Below are positions 17,597 to 26,794 of a stretch of 64,000 nt of DNA, piece after piece; position 1 is the stretch's first letter, and every line of letters starts with the position of its first letter. The DNA is taken from positions 4,960,001-5,024,000 of the forward strand of contig NZ_CP073347.1 of NCBI RefSeq assembly GCF_024397915.1, read 5' to 3'. This DNA comes from Marinobacterium rhizophilum (lineage in GTDB: Bacteria > Pseudomonadota > Gammaproteobacteria > Pseudomonadales > Balneatricaceae). Both the position numbers and the translations under genes were made by a program. Below the pieces are notes generated by a model. It was not told the origin of the DNA. It did no database searches and saw only the letters and a list, made by a program, of their open reading frames with translations.

Positions 17597-18097
17597 ATGC
17601 GACGTTATTCACCCGAGCGTAAAGAAGCGCTGCTCAAGAAGCTTTTACCGCCGCACAATATGTCTGTGGCCGAGCTTGCCCGCCAGGAAGGCATCTCCGA
17701 TGTAACCCTGTATGCTTGGCGCAAACAGGCCAAAGCGGGAGGCGCTGCGGTGCCCGGAGATCAAAAGTTAACGGACAACTGGTCGGCTGAGTCCAAGCTG
17801 GCGGTGGTGATTGAGACCGCCGCGCTGTCTGAAATCGAGCTGAGCGAATACTGCCGCAGTAAAGGGCTGTATCCCCAACAGGTCAAAGCGTGGCGTGACG
17901 CCTGCTTGTCGGGTCAGCAGACGGCCAAGGCCCAACGTCAGCTCGATCGCGAACAGGCCAAGACTGACAAGAAACGTATCCGTGAACTGGAACGTGAACT
18001 CAGACGCAAGGACAAGGCACTGGCCGAGGCGGCCGCGATCCTGGTGCTGCGAAAAAAGCTCAATGCCTACTGGGGGGACGACAGCGAGGACGGCTAA
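17597..18097 (+). CDS. IS3-family transposase OrfA
   Basis: 166-aa DNA-binding subunit starting MRRYSPERKEALLKKLL. It contains an N-terminal HTH (SVAELARQEGISDVTLYAWRK), a second HTH-like segment (ELSEYCRSKGLYPQQVKAW) and a C-terminal leucine-zipper-like coiled coil (IRELERELRRKDKALAEAAA). ATG 17597 is favoured; the frame extends upstream to 17540 into the terminal repeat. In this family OrfAB is made by -1 frameshifting near the orfA end into orfB. Confidence 0.88.
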   Translation: MRRYSPERKEALLKKLLPPHNMSVAELARQEGISDVTLYAWRKQAKAGGAAVPGDQKLTDNWSAESKLAVVIETAALSEIELSEYCRSKGLYPQQVKAWRDACLSGQQTAKAQRQLDREQAKTDKKRIRELERELRRKDKALAEAAAILVLRKKLNAYWGDDSEDG

Positions 18098-18532
18098 CGG
18101 CGCTGTCGGTCCGGCAGGACTATGTCGCCTGGATTGCTGAAGCCATGGCCGCTGGCGCCCGCAAAGCGGTCGCCTGCCAGGAGCTGGGGCTCAGTCTGCG
18201 CACGCTGCAACGCTGGACACACAAAAGCACGCTGACCCCCGATGGTCGCACGACCACGTCGCGGCCCACGCCGGCGAATGCCCTGACTGACGCTGAACGT
18301 GAGGCGATCTTGCAGCTCTGCAACAGCACGGAATACGCGCATCTGCCGCCGAGCCAGATCGTGCCCCGGCTGGCCGATCAGGGCCGTTATCTCGCGTCTG
18401 AAAGCAGCTTTTATCGGGTACTGCATGCGGCCGATCAGCTGCATCGCCGGGGTCGAAGTCAGCGTCCAAAACGCCATCCGGCACCCACGACGCACGCGGC
18501 GAACGGACCGAACCAGCTTTGGTCTTGGGACA
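18094..18532 (+). pseudogene. IS3-family transposase OrfB, 5' exon
   Basis: The frame reads LTALSVRQDYVAWIAEAMA onwards, the usual start of IS3 OrfB. It continues with an HTH (LGLSLRTLQRWT) to GPNQLWSWD, the start of the DDE catalytic core. It is entered by frameshift from orfA. At 18533 a group II intron is inserted. Splicing could restore the product, so it is interrupted rather than decayed. Confidence 0.85.
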
Positions 18533-20422
18533 GTGTGCCGTAGAGGCACCAGTAAGCATCTGCATGGATGCAGATATTCACTGAGCCACAAGCTCAGCAA
18601 GAGATGGTGGTAGGCCCACCGGAGTCGGCTGTCGGAAGCGGGCTCCAAACCGGCCCAAGCTGCATGCATTAAGAGTGCGTGTGGTGAGCGTTGGGTGAAA
18701 AGGCTGCAAGAAAATGCGGTCAGGTGAGATATTGAGAGGCGAGTAAAACCGAACCCATGTTGACGTGTCGAGATCCATACATGACATCAAAATCGAAGGC
18801 GTGTCCCACCTTCGAGATCAGTCTGCGAGTGTACTCCGAATGCTGCGCAGGTGGTGTCCGGCATAAAGTGGGCGCGACTCAATATCAGGCTCTTGCTGGG
18901 AACTGCGGGAACCAGTCATCGTGATGTTCAAGGGAGAAGGCACAAGTGGCGACTACCACAAGGCCGAGAGTACCGATGCACGATACTGGGGCGGAGCTGC
19001 TCGTAGTAGTGATGAAGCGACTGTAATGGGCGTGGAGCGAAGGGGCAGCGTCAAGCAGCCTGAATGTTGGCCTCAACTGCATCAGCAGGAGGAGGGTCGG
19101 TATCAGGCAAAACCATTCGAGATCGACAAGTGGTTATTTGTTGAAGCTTACAATCGGGTCAAAGAGAACGCAGGGGCTGCGGGCATAGACCAGCAATCCC
19201 TGGATGATTTTGACCGTGATCGAAAGAACAATCTATATAAACTCTGGAACCGAATGTCATCGGGTAGCTACATACCTCCCCCGGTCCGAGCTGTCTCCAT
19301 ACCGAAGAAATCGGGAGGGACGCGGACTTTAGGCATACCCACAGTGGCTGACCGAATCGCCCAGATGGTCGTCAAGCTCCAGTTCGAACCCTGCGTAGAG
19401 TCTCATTTTCTTCCTGATTCTTATGGTTATCGGCCCGGAAAATCGGCTATCGATGCTATCGAAGTCACGCGAGAGCGATGCTGGCGTTATGCATGGGTAC
19501 TGGAATTTGATATCCGAGGGCTATTCGACAACATCCCGCATGACCTATTGCTGCGTGCAGTCGACAAGCACACCGATAACCCATGGGTACGGCTGTATAT
19601 TCGTCGATGGTTAACTGCACCGATGGTGATGGAGGATGGGCGTCTGAGTGAGAGGATCAAGGGAACCCCGCAGGGTGGTGTTGTAAGCCCCGTACTGGCA
19701 AACCTGTTTCTCCACTATACGTTCGACCGCTGGATGTGCCAGCACTTCCCGGCCATCAAGTGGTGCCGTTATGCTGACGATGGATTGCTGCATTGCAGCA
19801 CGGAAAAGCAAGCGCGGTATCTGTTACGGACCCTGCGCGAGCGATTTGCCGCATGTGGACTTGAGCTGCATCCAGAGAAAACGAAGATTGTTTATTGTCA
19901 GGATCACCGTAGACAGGGGGACCACGCACACACCTCGTTTGACTTTCTGGGATACACCTTCTGCAAAAGAACAGTCAAAGGCAAAGCCGGCGATCTGTTC
20001 ATGGGCTTCTGCCCAGGTATCAGCAAGGGTGCACTGAAGTCAATCATTCAGAGGATCAAGGCGTGGAACATAGGGCGGCGAACAGATCTGTCATTGGCAG
20101 ACATCGCCGGCTTTATAAACCCATATCTGAGGGGTTGGTGGAATTACTATGGGCACTATTACCGATCACTTTTGTATCGGGTAGCGCGTTATGTAAATCA
20201 ACGGCTGGTCAGGTGGGCTACGCGGAAGTTCAAACATCTTCGAGGAAGGAAGATGAAAGCGATTGCAGCATTTAACCGGTTGACCAGTGTGCGCCCGAAT
20301 CTGTTCGCTCACTGGTCGCTAGGGATGTCGGGTGCGTTTGCTTGATGGGAGCGGTGTGAGCCGAGAGGTTCACGCACCGTTCTGCGAGAGGCTGAGGGTG
20401 AGATTCCCTTGGTCTACTCTCC
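18533..20422 (+). mobile_element. Group II intron in orfB
   Basis: The 5' end GTGTG (18533-18537) matches the group II GUGYG boundary. A 34-nt domain V (20349-20382) starts GAGCGGTG, contains the AGC triad and closes with CACCGTTC. A domain VI-like hairpin with CTAC follows. Joining base 18532 to 20423 regenerates WSWD-ITYLPSP in orfB, the expected IS3 sequence. The 3' end CC is not the common AY, so the 3' site may be off by a few bases. Same orientation as its host gene, so splicing is possible. Confidence 0.82.
18921..20345 (+). CDS. ltrA: Group II intron reverse transcriptase/maturase
   Basis: 474-aa intron-encoded protein needed for splicing and retromobility. RT blocks are visible: RAVSIPKKSGGTRTLGIPTVADRIAQ, SYGYRPGKSAIDAI, GTPQGGVVSPVLANLFLHY and the catalytic RYADDGLLHC. 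Maturase domain X follows (FINPYLRGWWNYYGHYY). No C-terminal HNH endonuclease is visible. It ends four bases before domain V, as expected for an ORF in domain IV. It appears intact. Confidence 0.95.
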   Translation: MMFKGEGTSGDYHKAESTDARYWGGAARSSDEATVMGVERRGSVKQPECWPQLHQQEEGRYQAKPFEIDKWLFVEAYNRVKENAGAAGIDQQSLDDFDRDRKNNLYKLWNRMSSGSYIPPPVRAVSIPKKSGGTRTLGIPTVADRIAQMVVKLQFEPCVESHFLPDSYGYRPGKSAIDAIEVTRERCWRYAWVLEFDIRGLFDNIPHDLLLRAVDKHTDNPWVRLYIRRWLTAPMVMEDGRLSERIKGTPQGGVVSPVLANLFLHYTFDRWMCQHFPAIKWCRYADDGLLHCSTEKQARYLLRTLRERFAACGLELHPEKTKIVYCQDHRRQGDHAHTSFDFLGYTFCKRTVKGKAGDLFMGFCPGISKGALKSIIQRIKAWNIGRRTDLSLADIAGFINPYLRGWWNYYGHYYRSLLYRVARYVNQRLVRWATRKFKHLRGRKMKAIAAFNRLTSVRPNLFAHWSLGMSGAFA

Positions 20423-21039
20423 TCACGTATTTGCCCTCGCCGGTGCGGGGCCAGTATTACTACCTGTATCTGATCGAGGATCTTTACAGTCGCAAGGGCG
20501 TGGGGTGGGAGGTGCATGAACAGGAATGCGGCGATAAGGCCGCCGCTCTGCTGCAACGCAGCGTGCTCAGCGAGCAGTGCCTGCATCAGCCGCTGGTGCT
20601 GCACTCGGATAACGGCGCGCCGATGAAGTCCGTCACACTGCTAAGCAAAATGTACGATCTTGGCATCACACCGTCGCGTGGGCGGCCTCGGGTCAGCAAT
20701 GACAACGCCTTCTCGGAGTCGCTGTTCAGAACGCTGAAATACTGCCCGCAGTGGCCGCACAACGGCTTCAGCAGCCTGGATGAGGCGCGGATCTGGGTGA
20801 GAGACTTCATCCGCTGGTACAACCACGAACATCGCCATAGCCGCATCCGCTTCGTCACACCGGCCGAGCGCCATCGCGGAGAAGATCATGAAGTGCTGGC
20901 TCGGCGCGATGCGCTGTACCAGCAAGCCCGCGCTGAACAACCGGCGCGCTGGTCAGGCAAGACGCGTAACTGGCAGCCGGTTGGGACGGTGATGCTCAAT
21001 CCGGAGAAGCAGGACGCGACTCAGAATAAGGCGGCATAA
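20423..21039 (+). pseudogene. IS3-family transposase OrfB, 3' exon
   Basis: After the intron the frame continues TYLPSPVRGQYYYLYLIEDLYSRK, then SDNGAPMKSVTL and the C-terminal DDE glutamate region NAFSESLFRTLKY and WYNHEHRHSRIRFVTPAERH. The DDE triad spans both exons: D in WSWD, D in HSDNG, E in SESLF. All catalytic residues are preserved, so a spliced transcript could encode active transposase. Confidence 0.87.
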
Positions 21040-21078
21040 CAGAATGGTCTACGCGACAACTACGTTGACAAACACCGG

Positions 21079-22424
21079 TGCATCGCGATATCAAACCGGA
21101 AAACATCGGCCTCGTGATGCAGGGGAGCTCGCTGCATCTCATTCTGTTTGATTTCTCGCTGTCGAGTGTCGGCTCCGATAACATTACAGCCGGAACCCTG
21201 GCCTACATGGATCCGTTTATTCGTGATCCGGGTCGCCGGCGCTGGGATGACCATGCGGAACGGTTTTCAGCTGCACTGACACTCTATGAAATGGCAGCTG
21301 GTGCGTTGCCTGGTTGGGCCTCGGCTGAAGGTTTGCCACCTCAGCTGGAAGGCGAGCTTGATGTCGATCGCACAGTGTTCGACCCCAGCATCCGTGATCG
21401 GATGGTGGAGTTCTTCAGGCGAGCACTGGTGCGCGATGTGCGCCAACGTTTCGCCAGCGCTGGCGATATGTTGCGTGAATGGCGCAACATATTCCACGAA
21501 ACACGTACTGATATCCAGCATTCGACCGTGCACCCTCGGGAGCGTACCTGCCCAGTTAGCGAGGCGCAGCTGGATACACAGATCGGGCTGCTCGAACTGA
21601 GCCCACAAGCACTGGATACACTGAGTCGTCGTAACGTCAACACAGTGTCTGAGCTGATAAAGTTGAACCGCTCAAGAGTTCGGGTCTGGACCGGCGTCGG
21701 GGTTAAAACCCGCAATGAGCTTTCCGACATCATCGGGCAGTTGCAGACGCGCCTGCTGGAGGATCAGCAACTGCGGCAGCTGGATACGGGCGATACCACT
21801 ATTGTCAGTGTCGATAGGCTGTTTCAGCAGATCATGCCGAAAGCCACCAAGGCGACCGATCCAACCCGCCTGCGCTTCCTGAACGAATATCTTGGGCGTC
21901 TAGATGAAGAGGCGCCCAGGGGTGTTCACAATGTTCACTGGCCAACGCCTGCGGCCATCAGTGGGCATCTGGGTATTGAAACCCTTATTGTGCGTGAACT
22001 GATCGACAAAGTCGTGACGCAGTGGGGCAAAATCAAAGCCATCACCGATCTGCGTGAAGAGATCGTTAGTCTGCTGGAGGACAATGGTGGGGTGATGACC
22101 GCCGTCGAGCTGGCCGATGCGGTTCTGCTGCGTCGAGGCTCGGTACAAGACAGCCCGCTACGTGAACGCTGGTCCTATGCTGGGCTCCGTGCTGCTGTCG
22201 AAACCGAATTGAGCAAGCAGGAGCCACGCTGGTTGTTACGCCGTTCCGGCAGCCGCTTTCTCATTGCCGATAACCGTGAACGACGGGGGGAGGAACTGGC
22301 CGACTATGCCAATGATTTAGGTGAGCTGGCAGACGAATGTGCCAATCAGTATCCACTGCTGTCACCCGTTCGTGCTTTGGAGAAAATTCGCGCTGTGCCT
22401 GCCCCGGAGTCATTTTCCCTGTGA
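21079..22424 (+). pseudogene. pglW: PglW-like NERD-kinase gene, 3' part
   Basis: Resumes the second kinase domain with HRDIKPENIGLV (catalytic loop intact), FDFSLSS (DFG-like) and GTLAYMDPF. Around 21585-21740 an RNA-polymerase alpha-CTD-like helix-hairpin-helix segment follows (LSRRNVNTVSELIKL...GVGVKTRNELSDI). Winged-helix-like repeats then run to 22424. Removing the IS and one CCGG copy leaves the two halves one base out of frame at a run of six C, so an extra frameshift is likely. The product would be about 1070 aa and stops at the edge of an AT-rich block, whereas PglW is usually longer. A 3' truncation is plausible. Confidence 0.75.
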
Positions 22425-22431
22425 AACAGTA

Positions 22432-23940
22432 CTAGAAGGAGAAATTCTCTCGCAAGATATTTTTTTGTACCTTCCCCATAGCGTTTCGTGGTAGCGCGTC
22501 GATAAAGTATACCCGTTTAGGCACCTTGTATCCGGCCAGAGTGTACTTCACATGCTCAATTAATCGATCCTCGGTTAATTCTGCACCCTTAGGGTGCAAC
22601 ACGACCACTGCTGTCACCGCTTCACCATAATCTGGATCAGGTAAACCAATCACCGCTGACTCCAACACCTGATCCAGCTTGTCGATACAGAGTTCAACTT
22701 CTTTTGGGTAAACGTTGTAACCACCACTAATTACCAGATCTTTCGTCCGCCCGACTATCGAAACGTATCCTTGATCGTTGATAACCGCAATATCACCAGT
22801 CTTTAAAAAACCGTCAGCAGTTAAATCCTTTGCTGTCTTCTCAGGCATCCGCCAATAGCCGAGAAAGACGTTATCGCCTTTCACCTCTAATCGACCTTCT
22901 CGACCATTTGGCAAGACATGCCCGTATTCATCAACTAACCGCACCTCTGTACCAGGCAGAGGAAGGCCTACGGTGCCAGAAATACGTTCTCCGTTAAGGG
23001 GGTTTGAAGTTATCATTCCCGCCTCTGTCATGCCATAGCGTTCCAGAATCACATGCCCGGTACGTTGCTTGAATTCTTCAAAGGTCTGTTCCAATAGTGG
23101 GGCTGAACCTGAAATAAACAAACGCATATTGCTACAAATAGAAGCGTTAAATCTATTTTCACTCAAAAGCCGTGTGTAGAAGGTCGGTACACCCATCATT
23201 ACGGTAGATCGAGGCAGTAGATCAATAACTTTGTCACAGTCGAACCGGGAAATAAACAATATTGACGAACCATTCATTAGGACACAGTTGCATGCTACAA
23301 AAAGTCCATGTATATGGAAAATGGGTAATGCATGCAGTAAAACATCCGCTGATTGCCACCCCCACAGTTTGTGCAGTGTCCTGGCATTGGAGAAGAGATT
23401 GCGGTGGGTGATCATTGCGCCCTTTGGCTTTCCCGTAGTCCCAGAGGTGTATAAGATAGCTGCTGTATCGTCCGCTTTACATGTTACAGTTTCAAACTTA
23501 ACTGATTGACCAGTGGCCTTTTCTATTAGGCTTCCACCACCAGTACTGTCAAGAGTCTCCAGATTTTTTACTCCAGCCTGAGTCGCAATACGCTCTACGG
23601 CCTCATAATAGCGGGTTCCAACCACCACCAAACCTGGCTCTGCATCTTCGAAGAAGTATTCTAGCTCGTGTTCTTTATACGCGGTATTGAGTGGTACAAA
23701 GGCAAGTCCTGCTCGTATACAGGCTAAATATAAGAATACGGCCTGTGCTGATTTATCTACCTGAGCAGCAACACGATCCCCTTTCTTAAGACCAAGTTGG
23801 ACTAAAAGGTTAGCTAGTTGTGAACTTGACCGATGTAGCTGAGAATAACTGTAAATTGACCCATTTTCATTTTCGATGAACGTACTCCTCATATCAGAGG
23901 GGAATCGGTCGTAAAATTCATCATAAAGATTGCTTCTCAT
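22432..23940 (-). CDS. Malonyl-CoA synthetase-like acyl-CoA ligase
   Basis: 502-aa adenylate-forming enzyme that activates a carboxylate with ATP and CoA. Motifs: LYTSGTTGKPKGA (P-loop), RYGMTEAGM, GYWRMPEKT, LKTGDIAVI and VISGGYNVYPKEVE, plus LPRNAMGKVQKN with the catalytic lysine. The RYGMTE and LPRN.MGKVQKN segments resemble MatB malonyl-CoA synthetases most. ATG 23940 (MRSNLYDEFYDRF) is chosen because GGA lies at proper spacing. It is last in a minus-strand set with the HAD hydrolase and Na/Pi transporter. Substrate could be malonate or a related short diacid; not certain. Confidence 0.85.
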   Translation of the reverse strand: MRSNLYDEFYDRFPSDMRSTFIENENGSIYSYSQLHRSSSQLANLLVQLGLKKGDRVAAQVDKSAQAVFLYLACIRAGLAFVPLNTAYKEHELEYFFEDAEPGLVVVGTRYYEAVERIATQAGVKNLETLDSTGGGSLIEKATGQSVKFETVTCKADDTAAILYTSGTTGKPKGAMITHRNLFSNARTLHKLWGWQSADVLLHALPIFHIHGLFVACNCVLMNGSSILFISRFDCDKVIDLLPRSTVMMGVPTFYTRLLSENRFNASICSNMRLFISGSAPLLEQTFEEFKQRTGHVILERYGMTEAGMITSNPLNGERISGTVGLPLPGTEVRLVDEYGHVLPNGREGRLEVKGDNVFLGYWRMPEKTAKDLTADGFLKTGDIAVINDQGYVSIVGRTKDLVISGGYNVYPKEVELCIDKLDQVLESAVIGLPDPDYGEAVTAVVVLHPKGAELTEDRLIEHVKYTLAGYKVPKRVYFIDALPRNAMGKVQKNILRENFSF

Positions 23941-24084
23941 TTTTTTCATCCGTTTCAAAAATTAATTAATGGAAAGCATACTTAAAGTGGATAAGTTGAA
24001 GGGGTGTTAATAAATAGATAAGCTCTAATTCTTACTTTTGTTTTAATGGGATCTCAGGTGATATTTTATTAATATAGATATTCC

Positions 24085-24948
24085 TCACCCTAATCCCATG
24101 TGCTCTTTCAAATCTAACAGTCGTGGCAGTATAAGGTCAGGACTGTAAGGATAGCCATTAATGGATTCTCTCTGGCTTGCGCCCGTCAAGACTAAAACGG
24201 TTTTGAGACCAAGTTCCATACCAGCAATCACGTCGGTGTCCATTCGATCTCCGACCATCACCGCATTTGCTGCATGAACGCCCAGTTTTTCCAGTGCTGC
24301 ACGCATCATGAAGGGGTTTGGTTTACCTAAAAAGTATGGGGTTATTCCAGTTGCCGCTTTAATCAGTGCACAGGCCGCCCCACATGCCGGAACATCTCCG
24401 TCTTCGGCGGGAATATTTAAATCAGGGTTAGTCCCGATAAAACGAGCACCTTTATTCACCAAATTAGCGCCCTTGGCTAACTTCTTGTAAGAGTATTCAA
24501 GTGATTCTCCAACAACTACATAATCCGGTGCTACATCATCAAAAATACAGCCTTTTTTTTCCATCGCACAAATCAGACCTTCATCACCGATTGGAAAATA
24601 ACTAGCCCCAGGTTTTTGCATGTGGATAAAATGAGCTGTAGTCATTGCTGATGTATACACATTTTCTGGCGTTATAGGAAACCCAAGTTCGCTCAAGTTA
24701 ATAGCCATAACTTCCGGTGTAAAGCGGGAATTATTGGAGAAAACCAAGAATGGGACTTCGTGTTTCACGAGGAGTTTTAGGTATTCCGCTGACCCTTGAA
24801 CTGCTTTTGATCCTCGCACCAATACTCCGTCCATATCAAGCAAGTGACATGGAACGTCTCTTGATTTAATGTAAAAAAACTGGGGCAAACTTTTTTCTTC
24901 TGTCACTTTAACTTTCTCCTGTAAATCGGAATTTATCTGTGTTCTCAT
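24085..24948 (-). CDS. HAD-IIA family hydrolase (NagD-like)
   Basis: 287-aa haloacid-dehalogenase superfamily phosphatase. Motif I is LLDMDGVLVRG, motif II VFSNNS, motif III GKPNPFM and motif IV VGDRMDTDVIAGMELG. The C2-type cap of the NagD/pNPPase group sits between II and III. It likely removes phosphate from a small organic phosphate. It is 26 nt downstream of the Na/Pi cotransporter gene. That pairing suggests phosphate release and export during substrate catabolism; inference. Confidence 0.88.
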   Translation of the reverse strand: MRTQINSDLQEKVKVTEEKSLPQFFYIKSRDVPCHLLDMDGVLVRGSKAVQGSAEYLKLLVKHEVPFLVFSNNSRFTPEVMAINLSELGFPITPENVYTSAMTTAHFIHMQKPGASYFPIGDEGLICAMEKKGCIFDDVAPDYVVVGESLEYSYKKLAKGANLVNKGARFIGTNPDLNIPAEDGDVPACGAACALIKAATGITPYFLGKPNPFMMRAALEKLGVHAANAVMVGDRMDTDVIAGMELGLKTVLVLTGASQRESINGYPYSPDLILPRLLDLKEHMGLG

Positions 24949-24974
24949 TTTTCGGTGTTCTAAATATGAGCAAC

Positions 24975-26669
24975 TTACTCCAAAGAGCCTTGGAGGGTAT
25001 ATTCCTCTGCTGTTTCTTCTTCAGAAAGAAGGCGAGATTTAAGCAAAAGTCCGTTATCTATAAGTATTGGGTAACAAACGGATGAAATAAGGCTATTAAG
25101 GTGTCTGATTGAACGCAACGTATCTAAATGAATATCGCTGGAACTTATACTCTTGCGAGTCCCCGCTTGCAGTCGGTTAAGATGCTTCGTTCTGCTAGAT
25201 CGTTCGAAATTCGTCATTTCCGTTTTTCCTTCCTTAAGCAGCCGGGCGCTACTCAAATCGTCGGAAATCAAAACGCTTGCGGCTAGATTTAAATTTTCTA
25301 AAAGCAGCTCATGCATGGCAAGTAATTCTCTTTTTCCCTCACTAGAAAATACGCCACCTTCCTTGTACATCTGCTCTGCACGGGGAGCAAGGTAGAGCAC
25401 TACGATGTCACCCGATTGCTCCAATGCAATTGCATATTCAATTAAATTACGCAACCTATTATTTTCTTCGTGGCTTATGGTGTCTGTAGGTAGTGCCGAC
25501 ACGAAGGTGCGTATACCTTTTAATGCGTCATTGACGTAACGGTCTTGTTTGACTATTTCCCGAGCTTGTTCATCACTGTATTTTTCGTAGATGTCAAGTA
25601 TGGGTGTCGTCATCAGCTCTACCAGATGCAGCATTCTCAGGACTTCTCGCCTCAGTCCAATCAATGCCAGCCTAGGATTATTCAATAGTCCATCATTTAG
25701 CACAGAAACATGGTGGGAAGCAGGAACTGATACGGGGGCGCTATCATCCGGAATAAATCGCTCCGCCGGCGCTTGAAGATATTTTAGGAAAGGTAAAAAT
25801 ACCAACAGGGCAAAGTTGAACAAAATATGGACGAGAACCAGAGATTGCGCCTCTGATATCTCGGTCATATAGGTTGTTACAACGATTCCATTGAGTATAA
25901 GTAAGACTATGAATGCACCGGATCCACGGATCGCAAGATTTACTAAAAGAATGCGCTTAGCTTTTGCTACGGCTCCTCGATTAAGCCAAATCGGCACAGT
26001 TGCACTGCCGAGATTGGCTCCAAGAACTAACGATATGCCAGCCCCTAAAGGTATAGCATCGATAGAGACTAGAGTGACACACATAAGAATAACAGCAACA
26101 GATGAGTGCATAACAAATGCGAGCGCTGCGCCGACCAGAAAAGCTGTAAGAAAATCTTTTTCGAGATAGCCTGCTATTGCCGGAAGAAACGCGCTATCAC
26201 GGATCGGGTCCATTGTCTCTCGTAGGAATTTTAGGGAAATCAATATAAAGGCAAGCCCTAGTATAACGCGCCCTGCCTGCTTTAATTTTCTCGAGTCCGT
26301 TTTGAGAAAAAGTGTTCCCCCTACGGTTAATAGAACTGGAACCAGCCATTCTAGGTCAAAGGATAATATTTGTATTAATAAAGCCGATCCTAAATCAGCT
26401 CCCAGAACAATTGCCAATCCGGCTCCAAACTGAAGCACTTTTTTTCCGGCAAAGTCTGACACAAGTATTGCAACAGCCGCTGAACTTTGCAGAACAATTG
26501 CCAGGGTCAACCCTGTAAAGGCAGCTCGAAAAGACACGCCAGCAGTTGTAATAATACGTTTGAAAGATGCGCCAAAAGATCTTTCTATTCCTGTGCGTAC
26601 CATTCGCACGGAGTAGAGGAGCAACATAGTTGCCCCAAACAATTGCAAAAGAAACATAATAATTATCAT
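24975..26669 (-). CDS. Na+/phosphate cotransporter with PhoU-like C-terminus
   Basis: 564-aa membrane protein of the NptA/PNaS family. Two inverted repeats carry the hallmark serine motifs VLQSSAAVAILV and VMHSSVAVILM with GADLGSALL and GANLGSATVPIW, within about nine helices (residues 1-310). The C-terminal half is a PhoU-like helical domain. It normally moves phosphate with Na+, often as an exporter when Pi is in excess. It is divergent from the LysR gene (125-nt gap), which probably controls it. Start ATG 26669; an alternative Met is four codons in. Confidence 0.9.
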   Translation of the reverse strand: MIIIMFLLQLFGATMLLLYSVRMVRTGIERSFGASFKRIITTAGVSFRAAFTGLTLAIVLQSSAAVAILVSDFAGKKVLQFGAGLAIVLGADLGSALLIQILSFDLEWLVPVLLTVGGTLFLKTDSRKLKQAGRVILGLAFILISLKFLRETMDPIRDSAFLPAIAGYLEKDFLTAFLVGAALAFVMHSSVAVILMCVTLVSIDAIPLGAGISLVLGANLGSATVPIWLNRGAVAKAKRILLVNLAIRGSGAFIVLLILNGIVVTTYMTEISEAQSLVLVHILFNFALLVFLPFLKYLQAPAERFIPDDSAPVSVPASHHVSVLNDGLLNNPRLALIGLRREVLRMLHLVELMTTPILDIYEKYSDEQAREIVKQDRYVNDALKGIRTFVSALPTDTISHEENNRLRNLIEYAIALEQSGDIVVLYLAPRAEQMYKEGGVFSSEGKRELLAMHELLLENLNLAASVLISDDLSSARLLKEGKTEMTNFERSSRTKHLNRLQAGTRKSISSSDIHLDTLRSIRHLNSLISSVCYPILIDNGLLLKSRLLSEEETAEEYTLQGSLE

Positions 26670-26794
26670 AATAATATTTAGCTACTCTTTAGGTTCGCCT
26701 ACAGCCGCAAGAATTTCTCTATCTACTTGTTATTATCAACACCCCTAGCTATACTTCAAATGCATATATTGTTCATAACTCATTGGTAAAATGA

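Larger units (their letters stand above)
17529..21074 (+). mobile_element. IS3-family element carrying a group II intron
   Basis: The left end is TGTCAGGGTAGTTGTCGC (17529-17546). The right end, read in reverse complement, is TGTTTGTCAACG then TAGTTGTCGC. Both ends share TAGTTGTCGC and finish in TG...CA. CCGG flanks both sides (17525-17528 and 21075-21078) as a candidate 4-bp target duplication. It holds orfA, a split orfB and an 1890-nt group II intron; without the intron the element is about 1.66 kb. It lies inside the second kinase domain of the PglW-like gene. Confidence 0.85.
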
